This document shows positions 52,409 to 60,442 of a DNA stretch of 64,000 nt, piece after piece. The DNA comes from an uncultured Roseovarius sp. (GTDB taxonomy: Bacteria; Pseudomonadota; Alphaproteobacteria; Rhodobacterales; Rhodobacteraceae). Positions within the stretch are counted from its first letter, which is position 1. Every line of letters begins with the position of its first letter. Where the stretch lies: the NCBI GenBank assembly GCA_947499555.1, contig CANMOU010000002.1, forward strand, positions 817,001-881,000, given 5' to 3'. Below the pieces are notes generated by a model. That model was not told the DNA's origin and made no database searches. It saw nothing but the letters and a program-made list of their open reading frames with translations. Both the position numbers and the translations under genes were made by a program.

Positions 52409-53176
52409 ATGACAACGCTTCCTGAAAAAACCCAACGCAAAATGGGTCTTGTGATTGACCTCGATACCTGTGTCGGGTGTCACGCCTGTGTTGTTTCCTG
52501 CAAAGGCTGGAACACGGAAAACTACGGTGCGCCTCTTTCGGATCAAGACCCCTATGGCGGCGATCCATCTGGCACATTTCTTAATCGCGTACATTCCTAC
52601 GAAGTGAAACCCTTGGCCGAGAGCGCGGCGGCGCAGCTTATTCACTTCCCGAAATCCTGCCTGCATTGCGAGGACGCTCCTTGTGTGACCGTCTGCCCGA
52701 CCGGCGCCAGCTACAAACGTGTTGAAGACGGTATCGTCTTGGTCAATGAGAGCAACTGCATCGGCTGTGGTCTTTGTGCCTGGGCCTGTCCATATGGCGC
52801 GCGCGAGATGGATGCGGCGGAAGGTGTGATGAAGAAATGCACCCTTTGCGTGGACCGCATCTATAACGAAAATCTGCCTGAGGAAGACCGCGTGCCAGCC
52901 TGCGTCCGCACATGCCCGGCAGGTGCACGGCATTTCGGCGATCTGGGTGACCCCGAGAGCGATGTGTCCAAGCTGGTGGAAGAGCGCGGGGGCATGGATC
53001 TTATGCCCGAGCAAGGCACGAAGCCCGTCAACAAGTACCTGCCGCCGCGTCCGAAAGACCAGGTCATGGCGGCGTCTGAGGCCGAGATTGACATTCTCGC
53101 CCCGCTGCTCGCCCCTGTTGCCGAAGAGCCAAAAGGCTTTATCGGCTGGCTCGACAAAGCTCTGGAGAAGATCTGA
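52409..53176 (+). CDS. soeB: Sulfite dehydrogenase iron-sulfur subunit SoeB
   Basis: A 255-residue four-cluster ferredoxin of the DmsB/NrfC type that carries electrons from SoeA to the membrane subunit. Cysteine groups: CVGCHACVVSC; CLHCEDAPCVTVCPTG; CIGCGLCAWACPYG; and KKCTLCVDRI with CVRTCPAGA, giving four [4Fe-4S] sites. Cytoplasmic (no signal). ATG 52409 is preceded by ACGGAGGAAAGGC; GTG 52391 lies within the hairpin element and is rejected. The stop overlaps the soeC start (TGATG). Confidence 0.93.
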   Translation: MTTLPEKTQRKMGLVIDLDTCVGCHACVVSCKGWNTENYGAPLSDQDPYGGDPSGTFLNRVHSYEVKPLAESAAAQLIHFPKSCLHCEDAPCVTVCPTGASYKRVEDGIVLVNESNCIGCGLCAWACPYGAREMDAAEGVMKKCTLCVDRIYNENLPEEDRVPACVRTCPAGARHFGDLGDPESDVSKLVEERGGMDLMPEQGTKPVNKYLPPRPKDQVMAASEAEIDILAPLLAPVAEEPKGFIGWLDKALEKI

Positions 53177-54048
53177 TGCATCCAGCACCATCTGTCATCG
53201 TATTCACCACCCTGTCGGGTCTGGGTTTTGGTCTTTTGTTTTGGCTGGCTTTGGGTTTGCCAGATGTGACCGGGTGGGTCGCGTTCGTGTTCTTTGCCAT
53301 CGCCTATGCGCTGGCCGTTGGCGGCCTGATGGCGTCGACATTTCACTTGGGCCACCCAGAGCGCGCGATGAAAGCCTTTACGCAATGGCGATCGTCCTGG
53401 CTGAGTCGCGAAGGGCTATGTGCCGTTGGTGCTCTTTTGGCCATGGCTGTCTACGGGGCGGCGCTTGTTTTTCTTGAAATGCGCTTGGCCACTGTCGGGT
53501 TGATCGGGGCGATCCTGTGTGTTGGTACGGTCTTCACGACATCGATGATCTACGCGCAGCTCAAGACGGTGCCACGCTGGAACACACCTTTGACGCCGCT
53601 TTTGTTTTTGTCACTTTCCCTTGCAGGTGGCGCGTTGTTGGCCGGTCAGGCCATTATTGCCCTGGTGCTTCTGCCTGTTGCCGCCGCTGCACAAGTCGCC
53701 TGGTGGTTTCGTGGAGACAAAGCGCTTGCGGAAAGTGGGACAAACCTTGCCACCGCCACGGGCCTGGGCAACATCGGCTCCGTTCGTGCCTTCGAGCCGC
53801 CTCATACTGGCACCAACTATCTGCTGCGTGAATTTGTACATGTCGTCGGGCGCAAGCATGCCGCCAAGCTGCGCATGATTGCCTTGGCATTCGGATTCAC
53901 CGCGCCGTTTGTTCTGTTGCTGGTTCCGTTTTCGCATTTCGTTGCCCTGATCGCCGTGGCGAGCCATCTGGCCGGTATTGCAGCGTCACGCTGGCTTTTC
54001 TTCGCCGAGGCGGAACATGTCGTGGGGCTGTATTACGGCAAGCGGTAG
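53176..54048 (+). CDS. soeC: Sulfite dehydrogenase membrane anchor SoeC (DmsC/NrfD type)
   Basis: A 290-residue inner-membrane protein with about eight helices of the DmsC family, which passes electrons to the quinone pool and anchors SoeAB at the cytoplasmic face. Seen: STFHLGHPERAMKAF, a His-Pro pair typical of DmsC, WRSSWLSREG and HFVALIAVASHLAGIAASRW. It begins one base inside the soeB stop. Last gene of the xsc-pta-soeABC run; convergent with the DUF1523 gene 23 bases on. Confidence 0.92.
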   Translation: MHPAPSVIVFTTLSGLGFGLLFWLALGLPDVTGWVAFVFFAIAYALAVGGLMASTFHLGHPERAMKAFTQWRSSWLSREGLCAVGALLAMAVYGAALVFLEMRLATVGLIGAILCVGTVFTTSMIYAQLKTVPRWNTPLTPLLFLSLSLAGGALLAGQAIIALVLLPVAAAAQVAWWFRGDKALAESGTNLATATGLGNIGSVRAFEPPHTGTNYLLREFVHVVGRKHAAKLRMIALAFGFTAPFVLLLVPFSHFVALIAVASHLAGIAASRWLFFAEAEHVVGLYYGKR

Positions 54049-54071
54049 AATACCGAACCGAGGTTCCGTCT

Positions 54072-54647
54072 TCACCCCCAGCCATCTGTCCATTCGTCCA
54101 CGACAGGATTGATCCGGTTCTTCCGGAACCGCACCCATCTGACGCGGATGGCCCAGAATATCGCGAAGAGCACCACCAGGACGAAGATTGTGAACCAGGG
54201 TATAATCCGGACATCTGGTCCCTCGACCTGACGAACAGACACGGCGTTTGGGAAAATCGAGATCAACTCGTTGCGCCAACCGTAATGCTTGATTGCAACC
54301 CACTTGGGCGCTTCCACCGTTGACTTCAGATCGGCCGCTTCTGCCTGTAGGTTCGAGGTGTCGAACTTGAAATAAGGCGGCCAACCCCAGCCGGTGTCCT
54401 CATTGCGGTAGACCATGACCCGCCCGTTGCTTCGCACCGCCTGAATAAAGAATACGTCTCGGTTGGTCGCGGTTGCGTCATTTCCAACATCCGGGGCGGC
54501 CCAGAAGATGCTGTTCTCGCCAAAATCGATGCGTTTTGTATAGGTGTCGCTGACGCGCGCGATATCTGTCTGAGGCAGCGTGTAGTGTAAAAAACTGGCG
54601 ATCAGCACCCAAAATAGCAGCCAAAAAACGACCCTTATGTAAACCAT
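54072..54647 (-). CDS. DUF1523 family membrane protein
   Basis: A 191-residue protein with an N-terminal membrane helix (about 3-21), a periplasmic middle section containing DTYTKRIDFGENSIFW, VFFIQAVRSNGRVMVYRNEDTGWGWP and KHYGWRNELISIFPNAVSV, then a second helix (about 148-168) and a short basic cytoplasmic tail. This matches DUF1523, common in Rhodobacteraceae; function unknown. Convergent with soeC and divergent from the cyclase gene at 54753, so it is a single-gene unit. Confidence 0.85.
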   Translation of the reverse strand: MVYIRVVFWLLFWVLIASFLHYTLPQTDIARVSDTYTKRIDFGENSIFWAAPDVGNDATATNRDVFFIQAVRSNGRVMVYRNEDTGWGWPPYFKFDTSNLQAEAADLKSTVEAPKWVAIKHYGWRNELISIFPNAVSVRQVEGPDVRIIPWFTIFVLVVLFAIFWAIRVRWVRFRKNRINPVVDEWTDGWG

Positions 54648-54752
54648 TCGTGATCCTCATCGCGATGCGCGGTCCTGCATTTGACCTGCGGAGTTCTTCT
54701 GCCATGTTACCAGAGGAGAAAAGATTGAACATAACCAACAGGAGGTACGACC

Positions 54753-55568
54753 ATGTGCGACATCTGCGTCATGAACGCTGTAAAGGAAAGGATGCTGTCT
54801 CGGCGACAGTTTTTCAGTGTAAGTGCTGCTGCTGGCGCTGCCGCGGCGGTTGGAACGGTGACGGCCCCCCCGGCGCTGGCCGATGGTCACGCCTCGGTAG
54901 AGGACATGACCCACACCTATGATGCCGATTTTCCAACCTATTTCGGTGCGCCCGGCATTGAGATGGAGCAAAAGTTCAACTTTGCGGAAAACGGTTTCAA
55001 CTTGATGCAGCTTTCGGTCAATGAACACACCGGCACGCATATTGATGCGCCGCTGCACTTTTCCGCAGATGGCAATGCCGTCGACGAAATCCCGGTGAGC
55101 ACTCTGGTTGCGCCACTTTGTGTGATTGATATCGCCGCCAAGGCCGAAGCTGATCCGGATGCGCAGGTTACCCCTGATGACGTCAAAGCCTGGATGGCGT
55201 CGCATGGCGACATTCCCGACAATGCCTGTGTGGCGATGCATTCGGGTTGGGGCGAAAAAACTGCCACGGATTCCTATCGTGGGTTTGATGGCGAAAAGAT
55301 GCATTTCCCCGGGTTCCACATTGAAGCGACGCAGATGTTGATTGAGGAAACTGGCGCGCAATCCATGGCGGTGGATACGCTGTCGCTGGATCACGGACCA
55401 TCAGCGGACTTCGTGACCCATTATGCCTGGCTGCCCAGTGGCCGGTTTGGGATTGAGAATATCGCCAATCTCGGGAGTGTCCCGGCTGCGGGTGCAACCT
55501 TGGTTATTGGTGCGCCAAAGCATCGCGGTGGCACCGGAGGCCCGGCGCGCATTTTCGCGATGGTTTGA
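54753..55568 (+). CDS. Tat-exported cyclase family protein (kynurenine-formamidase-like)
   Basis: A 271-residue metal-dependent hydrolase of the cyclase family. The N-terminus has MCDICVMN and a twin-arginine signal with SRRQFF (16-21) and an Ala-rich core, so it is folded before export to the periplasm. The metal site is HTGTHIDAPLHF (His92, His96, Asp98), with a later HFPGFH and DTLSLDHGPS. The family contains KynB-type formamidases and isatin hydrolases; the real substrate is unknown. Ribosome-binding site AGGAGG. It is followed by a strong terminator shared with the convergent creatinase gene. Confidence 0.9.
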   Translation: MCDICVMNAVKERMLSRRQFFSVSAAAGAAAAVGTVTAPPALADGHASVEDMTHTYDADFPTYFGAPGIEMEQKFNFAENGFNLMQLSVNEHTGTHIDAPLHFSADGNAVDEIPVSTLVAPLCVIDIAAKAEADPDAQVTPDDVKAWMASHGDIPDNACVAMHSGWGEKTATDSYRGFDGEKMHFPGFHIEATQMLIEETGAQSMAVDTLSLDHGPSADFVTHYAWLPSGRFGIENIANLGSVPAAGATLVIGAPKHRGGTGGPARIFAMV

Positions 55569-55598
55569 TGGCCGTCACACCAAATGTAAATAAGATGC

Positions 55599-55634
55599 AA
55601 ACTCGGCCAGGTCCGCCCTGGCCGAGTTTCTTTT
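55599..55634. terminator. Terminator between the cyclase and creatinase genes
   Basis: AAACTCGGCCAGG (55599-55611) and CCTGGCCGAGTTT (55617-55629) make a perfect 13-bp stem with loop TCCGC, followed on the plus strand by CTTTT. The U-run favours the cyclase side; the minus strand reads TTTGCATC after the stem, so it may work less well for creatinase, whose stop is only 4 bases from the element. Confidence 0.85.
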
Positions 55635-56871
55635 ACCCAACGATATTATATTCGGGTCCGTATGGATAACCAGTGATGTTGTCGTTTCCGTTCTCGGTGA
55701 TGATCAAAACATCATGCTCACGGTATCCTCCAGATCCTGGCTGACCATCAGGAATGGTGAGCATTGGCTCCATCGAGATCACCATGCCAGGCTTAAGGAC
55801 GGTGTCGATATCCTCTCGCAACTCCAAAGCCGCCTCGCGACCATAGTAATGCGACAGCACGCCAAAGGAATGACCATACCCAAACGTACGGTTTTGAAGT
55901 AAGTCACGTTCAGCAAGAAAATCGTTGATCTTATAAGCCACCTCGGCGCAGCTGATCCCAGGTTGCAAAAGTGACATGCCATACTCATGCGCGGCAATGT
56001 TGGCCTCCCAAATCGCCATCGACGCCTCATCAACCTCGCCCACGAACAAAGTGCGCTCAAGCGCCACGTAATAGCCCGAAATCATTGGGAATGTATTGAG
56101 AGACAGGATATCACCCCGTTTTAGCTTACGGGCTGTGACCGGGTTGTGTGCGCCGTCTGTATTGAGCCCGGACTGAAACCAGACCCACGTATCCCGATAC
56201 TCTGCATCGGGAAATTCCTTGGCAATTGCACGCTCCATTGAATCGCGTCCCGCCATGGCGACGTCAATCTCGCGCGTGCCTTCTCGGATAGCGTCTCGAA
56301 TGGCATACCCACCGATATCTGCAATTGCTGTGCATTTGCGAATATGAGCGATCTCATCAGGTGATTTTTCCATACGCTGGCGCATTGTCATCGCAGCGAT
56401 GTCGACGACCTTTCTTGGTGACAAGAACGCATCTAAGAGCCCGCGCTGCATAAGCGTCAGGTGATCGCCCTCGATGCCGATCGTCTTGTCTTTGCCAGTG
56501 ACGGACCGCACCGCGCGCCAGTAGTTGTCGCGTTGCCAGTCAGAGTAGGTAATGTTGTCGCCGTGACAGCGCCGCCAGGGTTGCCCCGCATCGATTCCGG
56601 CAGAAATTGTCACACTCTCCGTCAATGTGACGACAAGTGCATATGGCCGGCCAAAGGCGCAATAGAGGAAACCAGAGTAATAGGCGATATTGTGCATGGA
56701 TGTGAGCACGGCAGCCTCAGCCCCGGCCTCACGCATGATTTGTCGCAACCCCGCAAGGCGCGCCTCATACTCTTCTGATGCAAATGGCAATGGGGCCTTT
56801 TCCCCGTTGTGGAAGCGGTAGAAATCCGGACGTGTGCCCGCAAACTCGGTGGAGTGGATAGGTGCAGTCAT
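55633..56871 (-). CDS. Creatinase (creatine amidinohydrolase)
   Basis: A 412-residue pita-bread-fold enzyme that hydrolyses creatine to sarcosine and urea in the cytosol. The resemblance to Pseudomonas putida creatinase is close over the whole length: SMHNIAYYSGFLYCAFGRPY, DNITYSDWQRDNYW, TWVWFQSGLNTDGAHNPV, LERTLF, FGYGHSFGVLSHYYGREA and SMEPML. The catalytic His242 and Glu272 equal P. putida His232 and Glu262 with a constant offset of 10. It is therefore not a DMSP lyase DddP or a dipeptidase of the same M24 fold. ATG 56871 follows GGAGGG. No creatininase or sarcosine oxidase gene is nearby. Confidence 0.9.
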   Translation of the reverse strand: MTAPIHSTEFAGTRPDFYRFHNGEKAPLPFASEEYEARLAGLRQIMREAGAEAAVLTSMHNIAYYSGFLYCAFGRPYALVVTLTESVTISAGIDAGQPWRRCHGDNITYSDWQRDNYWRAVRSVTGKDKTIGIEGDHLTLMQRGLLDAFLSPRKVVDIAAMTMRQRMEKSPDEIAHIRKCTAIADIGGYAIRDAIREGTREIDVAMAGRDSMERAIAKEFPDAEYRDTWVWFQSGLNTDGAHNPVTARKLKRGDILSLNTFPMISGYYVALERTLFVGEVDEASMAIWEANIAAHEYGMSLLQPGISCAEVAYKINDFLAERDLLQNRTFGYGHSFGVLSHYYGREAALELREDIDTVLKPGMVISMEPMLTIPDGQPGSGGYREHDVLIITENGNDNITGYPYGPEYNIVG

Positions 56872-56938
56872 AGTGACCCTCCTTCGCAAAGAAAGGTCCC
56901 GGCGTTCAGGACTGATTGGATGATGGATCCAGGTTGTT

Positions 56939-56955
56939 GAACGACGCCATCGTTC
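56939..56955. promoter_or_regulatory. Small inverted repeat between creatinase and P1 peptidase genes
   Basis: GAACGA (56939-56944) and TCGTTC (56950-56955) are perfect 6-bp arms with a 5-base centre in the 162-base divergent promoter region of creatinase (minus) and the P1 peptidase (plus). The position suits a shared regulator; no regulator gene is adjacent. Confidence 0.35.
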
Positions 56956-57033
56956 GTGGATCTATTCTTCTTGTTGCCCTCTTGGCGCGATCTGGCAAGA
57001 TGTTTTGCGACAAAGAGAGGGCGGAAACGAACC

Positions 57034-58032
57034 ATGAGCGCACAGCCGGGCAAACGGAACCTGATCACGGATGTGGCGGGCATCTACGTGGGTCAGGCGC
57101 AGGATGACCGGATCAAGACGGGCGTGAGCGTGGTGGTCGGTGACGCGCCCTTCACGGCCGGAGTGCATGTAATGGGAGGCGCGCCCGGAACGCGCGAAAC
57201 GGATCTTTTGGCACCTGACAAGCTGGTCGAGCAGGTCGACGCGCTGGTTCTGTCGGGTGGCTCGGCTTTTGGGTTGGATGCGGCTTCCGGCGTTGCAGAT
57301 GCGCTTCGGGCTGAGGGGCGCGGCTTTGCGGTCGGTGATCAGCGCGTGCCAATCGTACCCGGAGCAATCCTGTTCGATTTGCTCAATGGTGGGCAAAAGG
57401 ACTGGGATACAAACCCCTATCGGAGCCTTGGCGCCGATGCCTTGGCTGCGCGCGGCGAGGGTTTTGATCTGGGCTCGCATGGCGCAGGCGCAGGGGCCAC
57501 GACGGTCAATTTCAAAGGCGGCATCGGCTCGGCCTCTTTGGTTTTGCCTGATGGCACCACGGTCGGGGCACTTGTCGCAGTCAATGCGCTTGGCTCTGCC
57601 GTTGCAGGAGACGGACCCAATTTCTGGGCCGCACCGTTTGAGATCGATGATGAGTTTGGTGGCTTGGGCCCCGCTCAGGATTTCGGTGACACGCAGACGC
57701 CACGCACGAAGTTAGGTCAGCATCAGGCAACGACCATTGGCATCGTTGCCTCCGATGCCGTGCTCACACAGGCGCAATGCAAGCGCCTGGCCACAGCCGC
57801 TCATGATGGATACGCGCGCGCTCTGGTGCCATCCCATACGCCAATGGATGGAGATTTGATCTTTGCCGCATCAACGGGCCTGCACGCGGCACCGGATGTC
57901 TCTGCTCAACTGGCGATTGGACATGCCGCAGCGGTCTGCGTCAGCCGGGCGATTGCCCGAGCCGTGTTCGAAGCGCGCCCTGCAATAGACGACACGCTCC
58001 CATGTTGGGCCGAGACATTTGGGCATTCATGA
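57034..58032 (+). CDS. P1 family peptidase (DmpA/NylC-like, family S58)
   Basis: A 332-residue member of the autoprocessing Ntn-type P1 family, which includes the aminopeptidase DmpA, beta-aminopeptidases and the nylon-oligomer hydrolase NylC. Seen: NLITDVAGIYVGQAQD, VMGGAPGTRETDLL, LSGGSAFGLDAASGV and the C-terminal IFAASTGLHA. The likely self-cleavage and nucleophile site is ATTIGIVASDA (Thr233/Thr234), where NylC-type enzymes have Asn before Thr; Ala there is an oddity. ATG 57034 is at the conserved start of the fold; the frame to 56956 is not needed. Overlaps the convergent hydrolase by 6 bases. Confidence 0.88.
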   Translation: MSAQPGKRNLITDVAGIYVGQAQDDRIKTGVSVVVGDAPFTAGVHVMGGAPGTRETDLLAPDKLVEQVDALVLSGGSAFGLDAASGVADALRAEGRGFAVGDQRVPIVPGAILFDLLNGGQKDWDTNPYRSLGADALAARGEGFDLGSHGAGAGATTVNFKGGIGSASLVLPDGTTVGALVAVNALGSAVAGDGPNFWAAPFEIDDEFGGLGPAQDFGDTQTPRTKLGQHQATTIGIVASDAVLTQAQCKRLATAAHDGYARALVPSHTPMDGDLIFAASTGLHAAPDVSAQLAIGHAAAVCVSRAIARAVFEARPAIDDTLPCWAETFGHS

Positions 58033-58848
58033 CAAGAAAGAAGCGACTGTGTCTTTGACCAGGATGTCCTGCATCATGTCACTCGTGGGATCGGCCAGCG
58101 CATCAATCACATCGAAATGATGTTTCCCGGGTGCGATGTTTAATGGGCAAGACCATGCCTCACTTTGCCATCGGGCCTGATCCAGAAAAGCTGGTCGTTC
58201 ATCTGCGCCAACCCAGACCGACACAGGAATGGCGAGACGATCTGCCATGAAAACCGGGCTTTCTGCGGCGGCGGTTTTGTCTGTGAGCTGAAACAATTCG
58301 TTCATGGATGTGCGCAACAGGGGGCGCAGATCAGAGACGGGGGAGATCGGGATGATACGCCTGATCCTTTTCTCCGTGGTGTCTTGCAGCCGCCCCGGTT
58401 CGCACATGCGCGACACAAGATGCCCACCGGCAGAGTGGCCAGTCAGAACAAGAGGCCCGGAGACCTGCTTGGCGATCACCTCTGTCGCGAGGGTGATCTG
58501 ATCCGTTATCTGCGCGATGCGGACGTTCGGGCACAGATCATATGATGGCATGGCAACCGAAAACCCATGCGCCAAGGCGCCTGCGGACAGATGGGACCAA
58601 TAGCTGCGATCAAAACGCCGCCAGTATCCGCCATGAACAAAGACCACCGTTCCGATGGCCGTGCCTTCTGGTAGGAAGAGATCAAAGGCCTGACGTTCCG
58701 TCTCTCCATAGGGCACGCCAAGCGCTGCCCGACCTTCAGCTTGCAGATTATCACGAAACGCCTGTGCAACGTCTGACCAGCGCGGCGGATAGGCCATGGC
58801 ATCCGGAATGTGCCCGACATTGTCATATGCGTCATCAAGGTCCATCAT
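58027..58848 (-). CDS. Alpha/beta hydrolase, kynurenine formamidase (AFMID)-like
   Basis: A 273-residue cytosolic alpha/beta hydrolase. The oxyanion motif HGGYW (His72-Trp76) is that of arylformamidase-type esterases, the nucleophile is Ser139 in GHSAGG, and the acid/base region is GADERPAF and PGKHHFDVID. The HGGYW wording suggests N-formylkynurenine hydrolysis or a related ester or amide. No kynureninase or tryptophan dioxygenase gene lies nearby. It starts with two consecutive ATGs (58848 and 58845). Divergent from the semialdehyde dehydrogenase. Confidence 0.85.
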   Translation of the reverse strand: MMDLDDAYDNVGHIPDAMAYPPRWSDVAQAFRDNLQAEGRAALGVPYGETERQAFDLFLPEGTAIGTVVFVHGGYWRRFDRSYWSHLSAGALAHGFSVAMPSYDLCPNVRIAQITDQITLATEVIAKQVSGPLVLTGHSAGGHLVSRMCEPGRLQDTTEKRIRRIIPISPVSDLRPLLRTSMNELFQLTDKTAAAESPVFMADRLAIPVSVWVGADERPAFLDQARWQSEAWSCPLNIAPGKHHFDVIDALADPTSDMMQDILVKDTVASFLS

Positions 58849-58927
58849 GCTTTCCTTATGAGGTAACCCTAGACATTCCTTGCCTCAAATGCTTAGCCAA
58901 CACGAGATGTTTCTGGGAGGACGTGCC

Positions 58928-60406
58928 ATGCTTGATACCACGACAAATCTTAAATCGCTTTTGAAAGACCCCGAGCTTCTGGCCGAGCGCGCCTATGGCG
59001 CGGGCGAATGGATGGACGGTGACGATGGCACGTTTGAAGTCACGAACCCCGCGCGGGGTGATGTGATCGCCAATGTGGCCGACATGAGCCGCGCGCAGGT
59101 GGCGGCTGTGATCGCGCAGGCCGAAGCGGCGCAGAAAGACTGGGCCACATGGACAGGCAAGGAACGCGCCGCGGTGCTGCGCCGTTGGTATGAGCTGATG
59201 ATGGAACATGCCGACGATCTGGCGATTATCCTGACCGCCGAACAAGGCAAACCGCTGGCCGAAGCCAAGGGCGAGATCGGTTACGGAGCAAGCTTCATCG
59301 AGTTCTTCGCTGAAGAGGCCAAGCGCATCTACGGTGAGATGATCCCGGGCCATCAGCGTGACAAGCGCATCATGGTGATCAAACAGCCCATCGGCGTGGC
59401 GGCGTCGATCACGCCTTGGAACTTCCCCAATGCGATGATCACGCGAAAGGCCGGCCCGGCGCTTGCGGCGGGCTGTTCCTTTGTTGGGCGTCCGGCGAAA
59501 GAAACCCCGCTGTCGGCGACGGCGATGGGTGTTCTGGCCGAACGCGCTGGCATCCCGAAAGGCGTGTTCAGCATTGTGACCTCGTCGAGCTCTTCGGCCA
59601 TTGGCAAGGAGTTCTGCGAGAACCCGGCTGTGCGCAAGCTGACCTTCACCGGCTCAACCGAAGTGGGGCGCATCCTGCTGCGGCAGGCGGCAGATCAGGT
59701 GATGAAATGCTCGATGGAATTGGGTGGCAACGCGCCCTTCATCGTATTTGATGATGCTGATCTGGATGCCGCCGTCGAAGGTGCCATAATGTGCAAGTTC
59801 CGTAACAACGGTCAGACTTGTGTTTGCGCCAACCGCATCTATGTGCAGGCCGGTGTCTATGACGCCTTTGCCAAAAAACTGCAGGATGCTGTTTCTAAAA
59901 TGAAAATTGGCGATGGTCTGGAGGACGGCACACAGCTTGGTCCGCTGATCAATGCCGACGCAATCGATAAGGTGCAGGAACATGTCGCCGATGCCACGGC
60001 CAAAGGTGCCAAGATTTCCATGGGTGGCGGTGAGCCAATGGAAGGCGCGGGGTATTTCCTGCCGCCGACGATCCTCACAGATGTCACTCAAGACATGATG
60101 GTGAGCCAGGACGAAACCTTCGGTCCACTTGCACCGCTCTTTAAATTTGAAGATGAAGACGCCGTAATCGAAATGGCCAATGACACGATCTTTGGTCTGG
60201 CGAGCTACTTCTATGCCAAGGATCTGAGTCGCGTCTACAAGGTGGCTGAGGCGCTGGAATACGGTATTGTCGGCGTGAACACAGGCATCATTTCGACCGA
60301 GGTAGCACCCTTTGGCGGGGTCAAGCAATCGGGTCTTGGTCGTGAAGGCAGCCATCATGGCATCGAGGATTACCTTGAGATGAAATACGTCTGCATGAGC
60401 GTCTGA
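58928..60406 (+). CDS. gabD: NAD(P)-dependent succinate-semialdehyde dehydrogenase-type ALDH
   Basis: A 492-residue aldehyde dehydrogenase closest in wording to GabD: NPARGDVIANVADM, EQGKPLAEAKGEI, ITPWNFPNAMITRKAGPALA, FTGSTEVGRILL, ELGGNAPFIVFDDADLD (general base Glu) and NNGQTCVCANRIYV (catalytic Cys). The cofactor-binding position usually read KPA is RPAKETP here, which may affect NAD/NADP preference. It oxidises succinate semialdehyde to succinate in GABA-type pathways, but related aldehydes are possible. ATG 58928 has GGGAGGA; GTG/ATG starts upstream are rejected. Followed after 36 bases by the PEP-mutase-family gene. Confidence 0.88.
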   Translation: MLDTTTNLKSLLKDPELLAERAYGAGEWMDGDDGTFEVTNPARGDVIANVADMSRAQVAAVIAQAEAAQKDWATWTGKERAAVLRRWYELMMEHADDLAIILTAEQGKPLAEAKGEIGYGASFIEFFAEEAKRIYGEMIPGHQRDKRIMVIKQPIGVAASITPWNFPNAMITRKAGPALAAGCSFVGRPAKETPLSATAMGVLAERAGIPKGVFSIVTSSSSSAIGKEFCENPAVRKLTFTGSTEVGRILLRQAADQVMKCSMELGGNAPFIVFDDADLDAAVEGAIMCKFRNNGQTCVCANRIYVQAGVYDAFAKKLQDAVSKMKIGDGLEDGTQLGPLINADAIDKVQEHVADATAKGAKISMGGGEPMEGAGYFLPPTILTDVTQDMMVSQDETFGPLAPLFKFEDEDAVIEMANDTIFGLASYFYAKDLSRVYKVAEALEYGIVGVNTGIISTEVAPFGGVKQSGLGREGSHHGIEDYLEMKYVCMSV

Positions 60407-60442
60407 GCCTTCAGCTTCTGCCCCTAGGAAAGGATCAAGCCT

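Noticed and set aside
55633-56871. DMSP lyase DddP
   Set aside because: DddP shares the M24 fold and is common in roseobacters, but the near-continuous match to creatinase wording, including the His/Glu active-site positions, fits creatinase instead.
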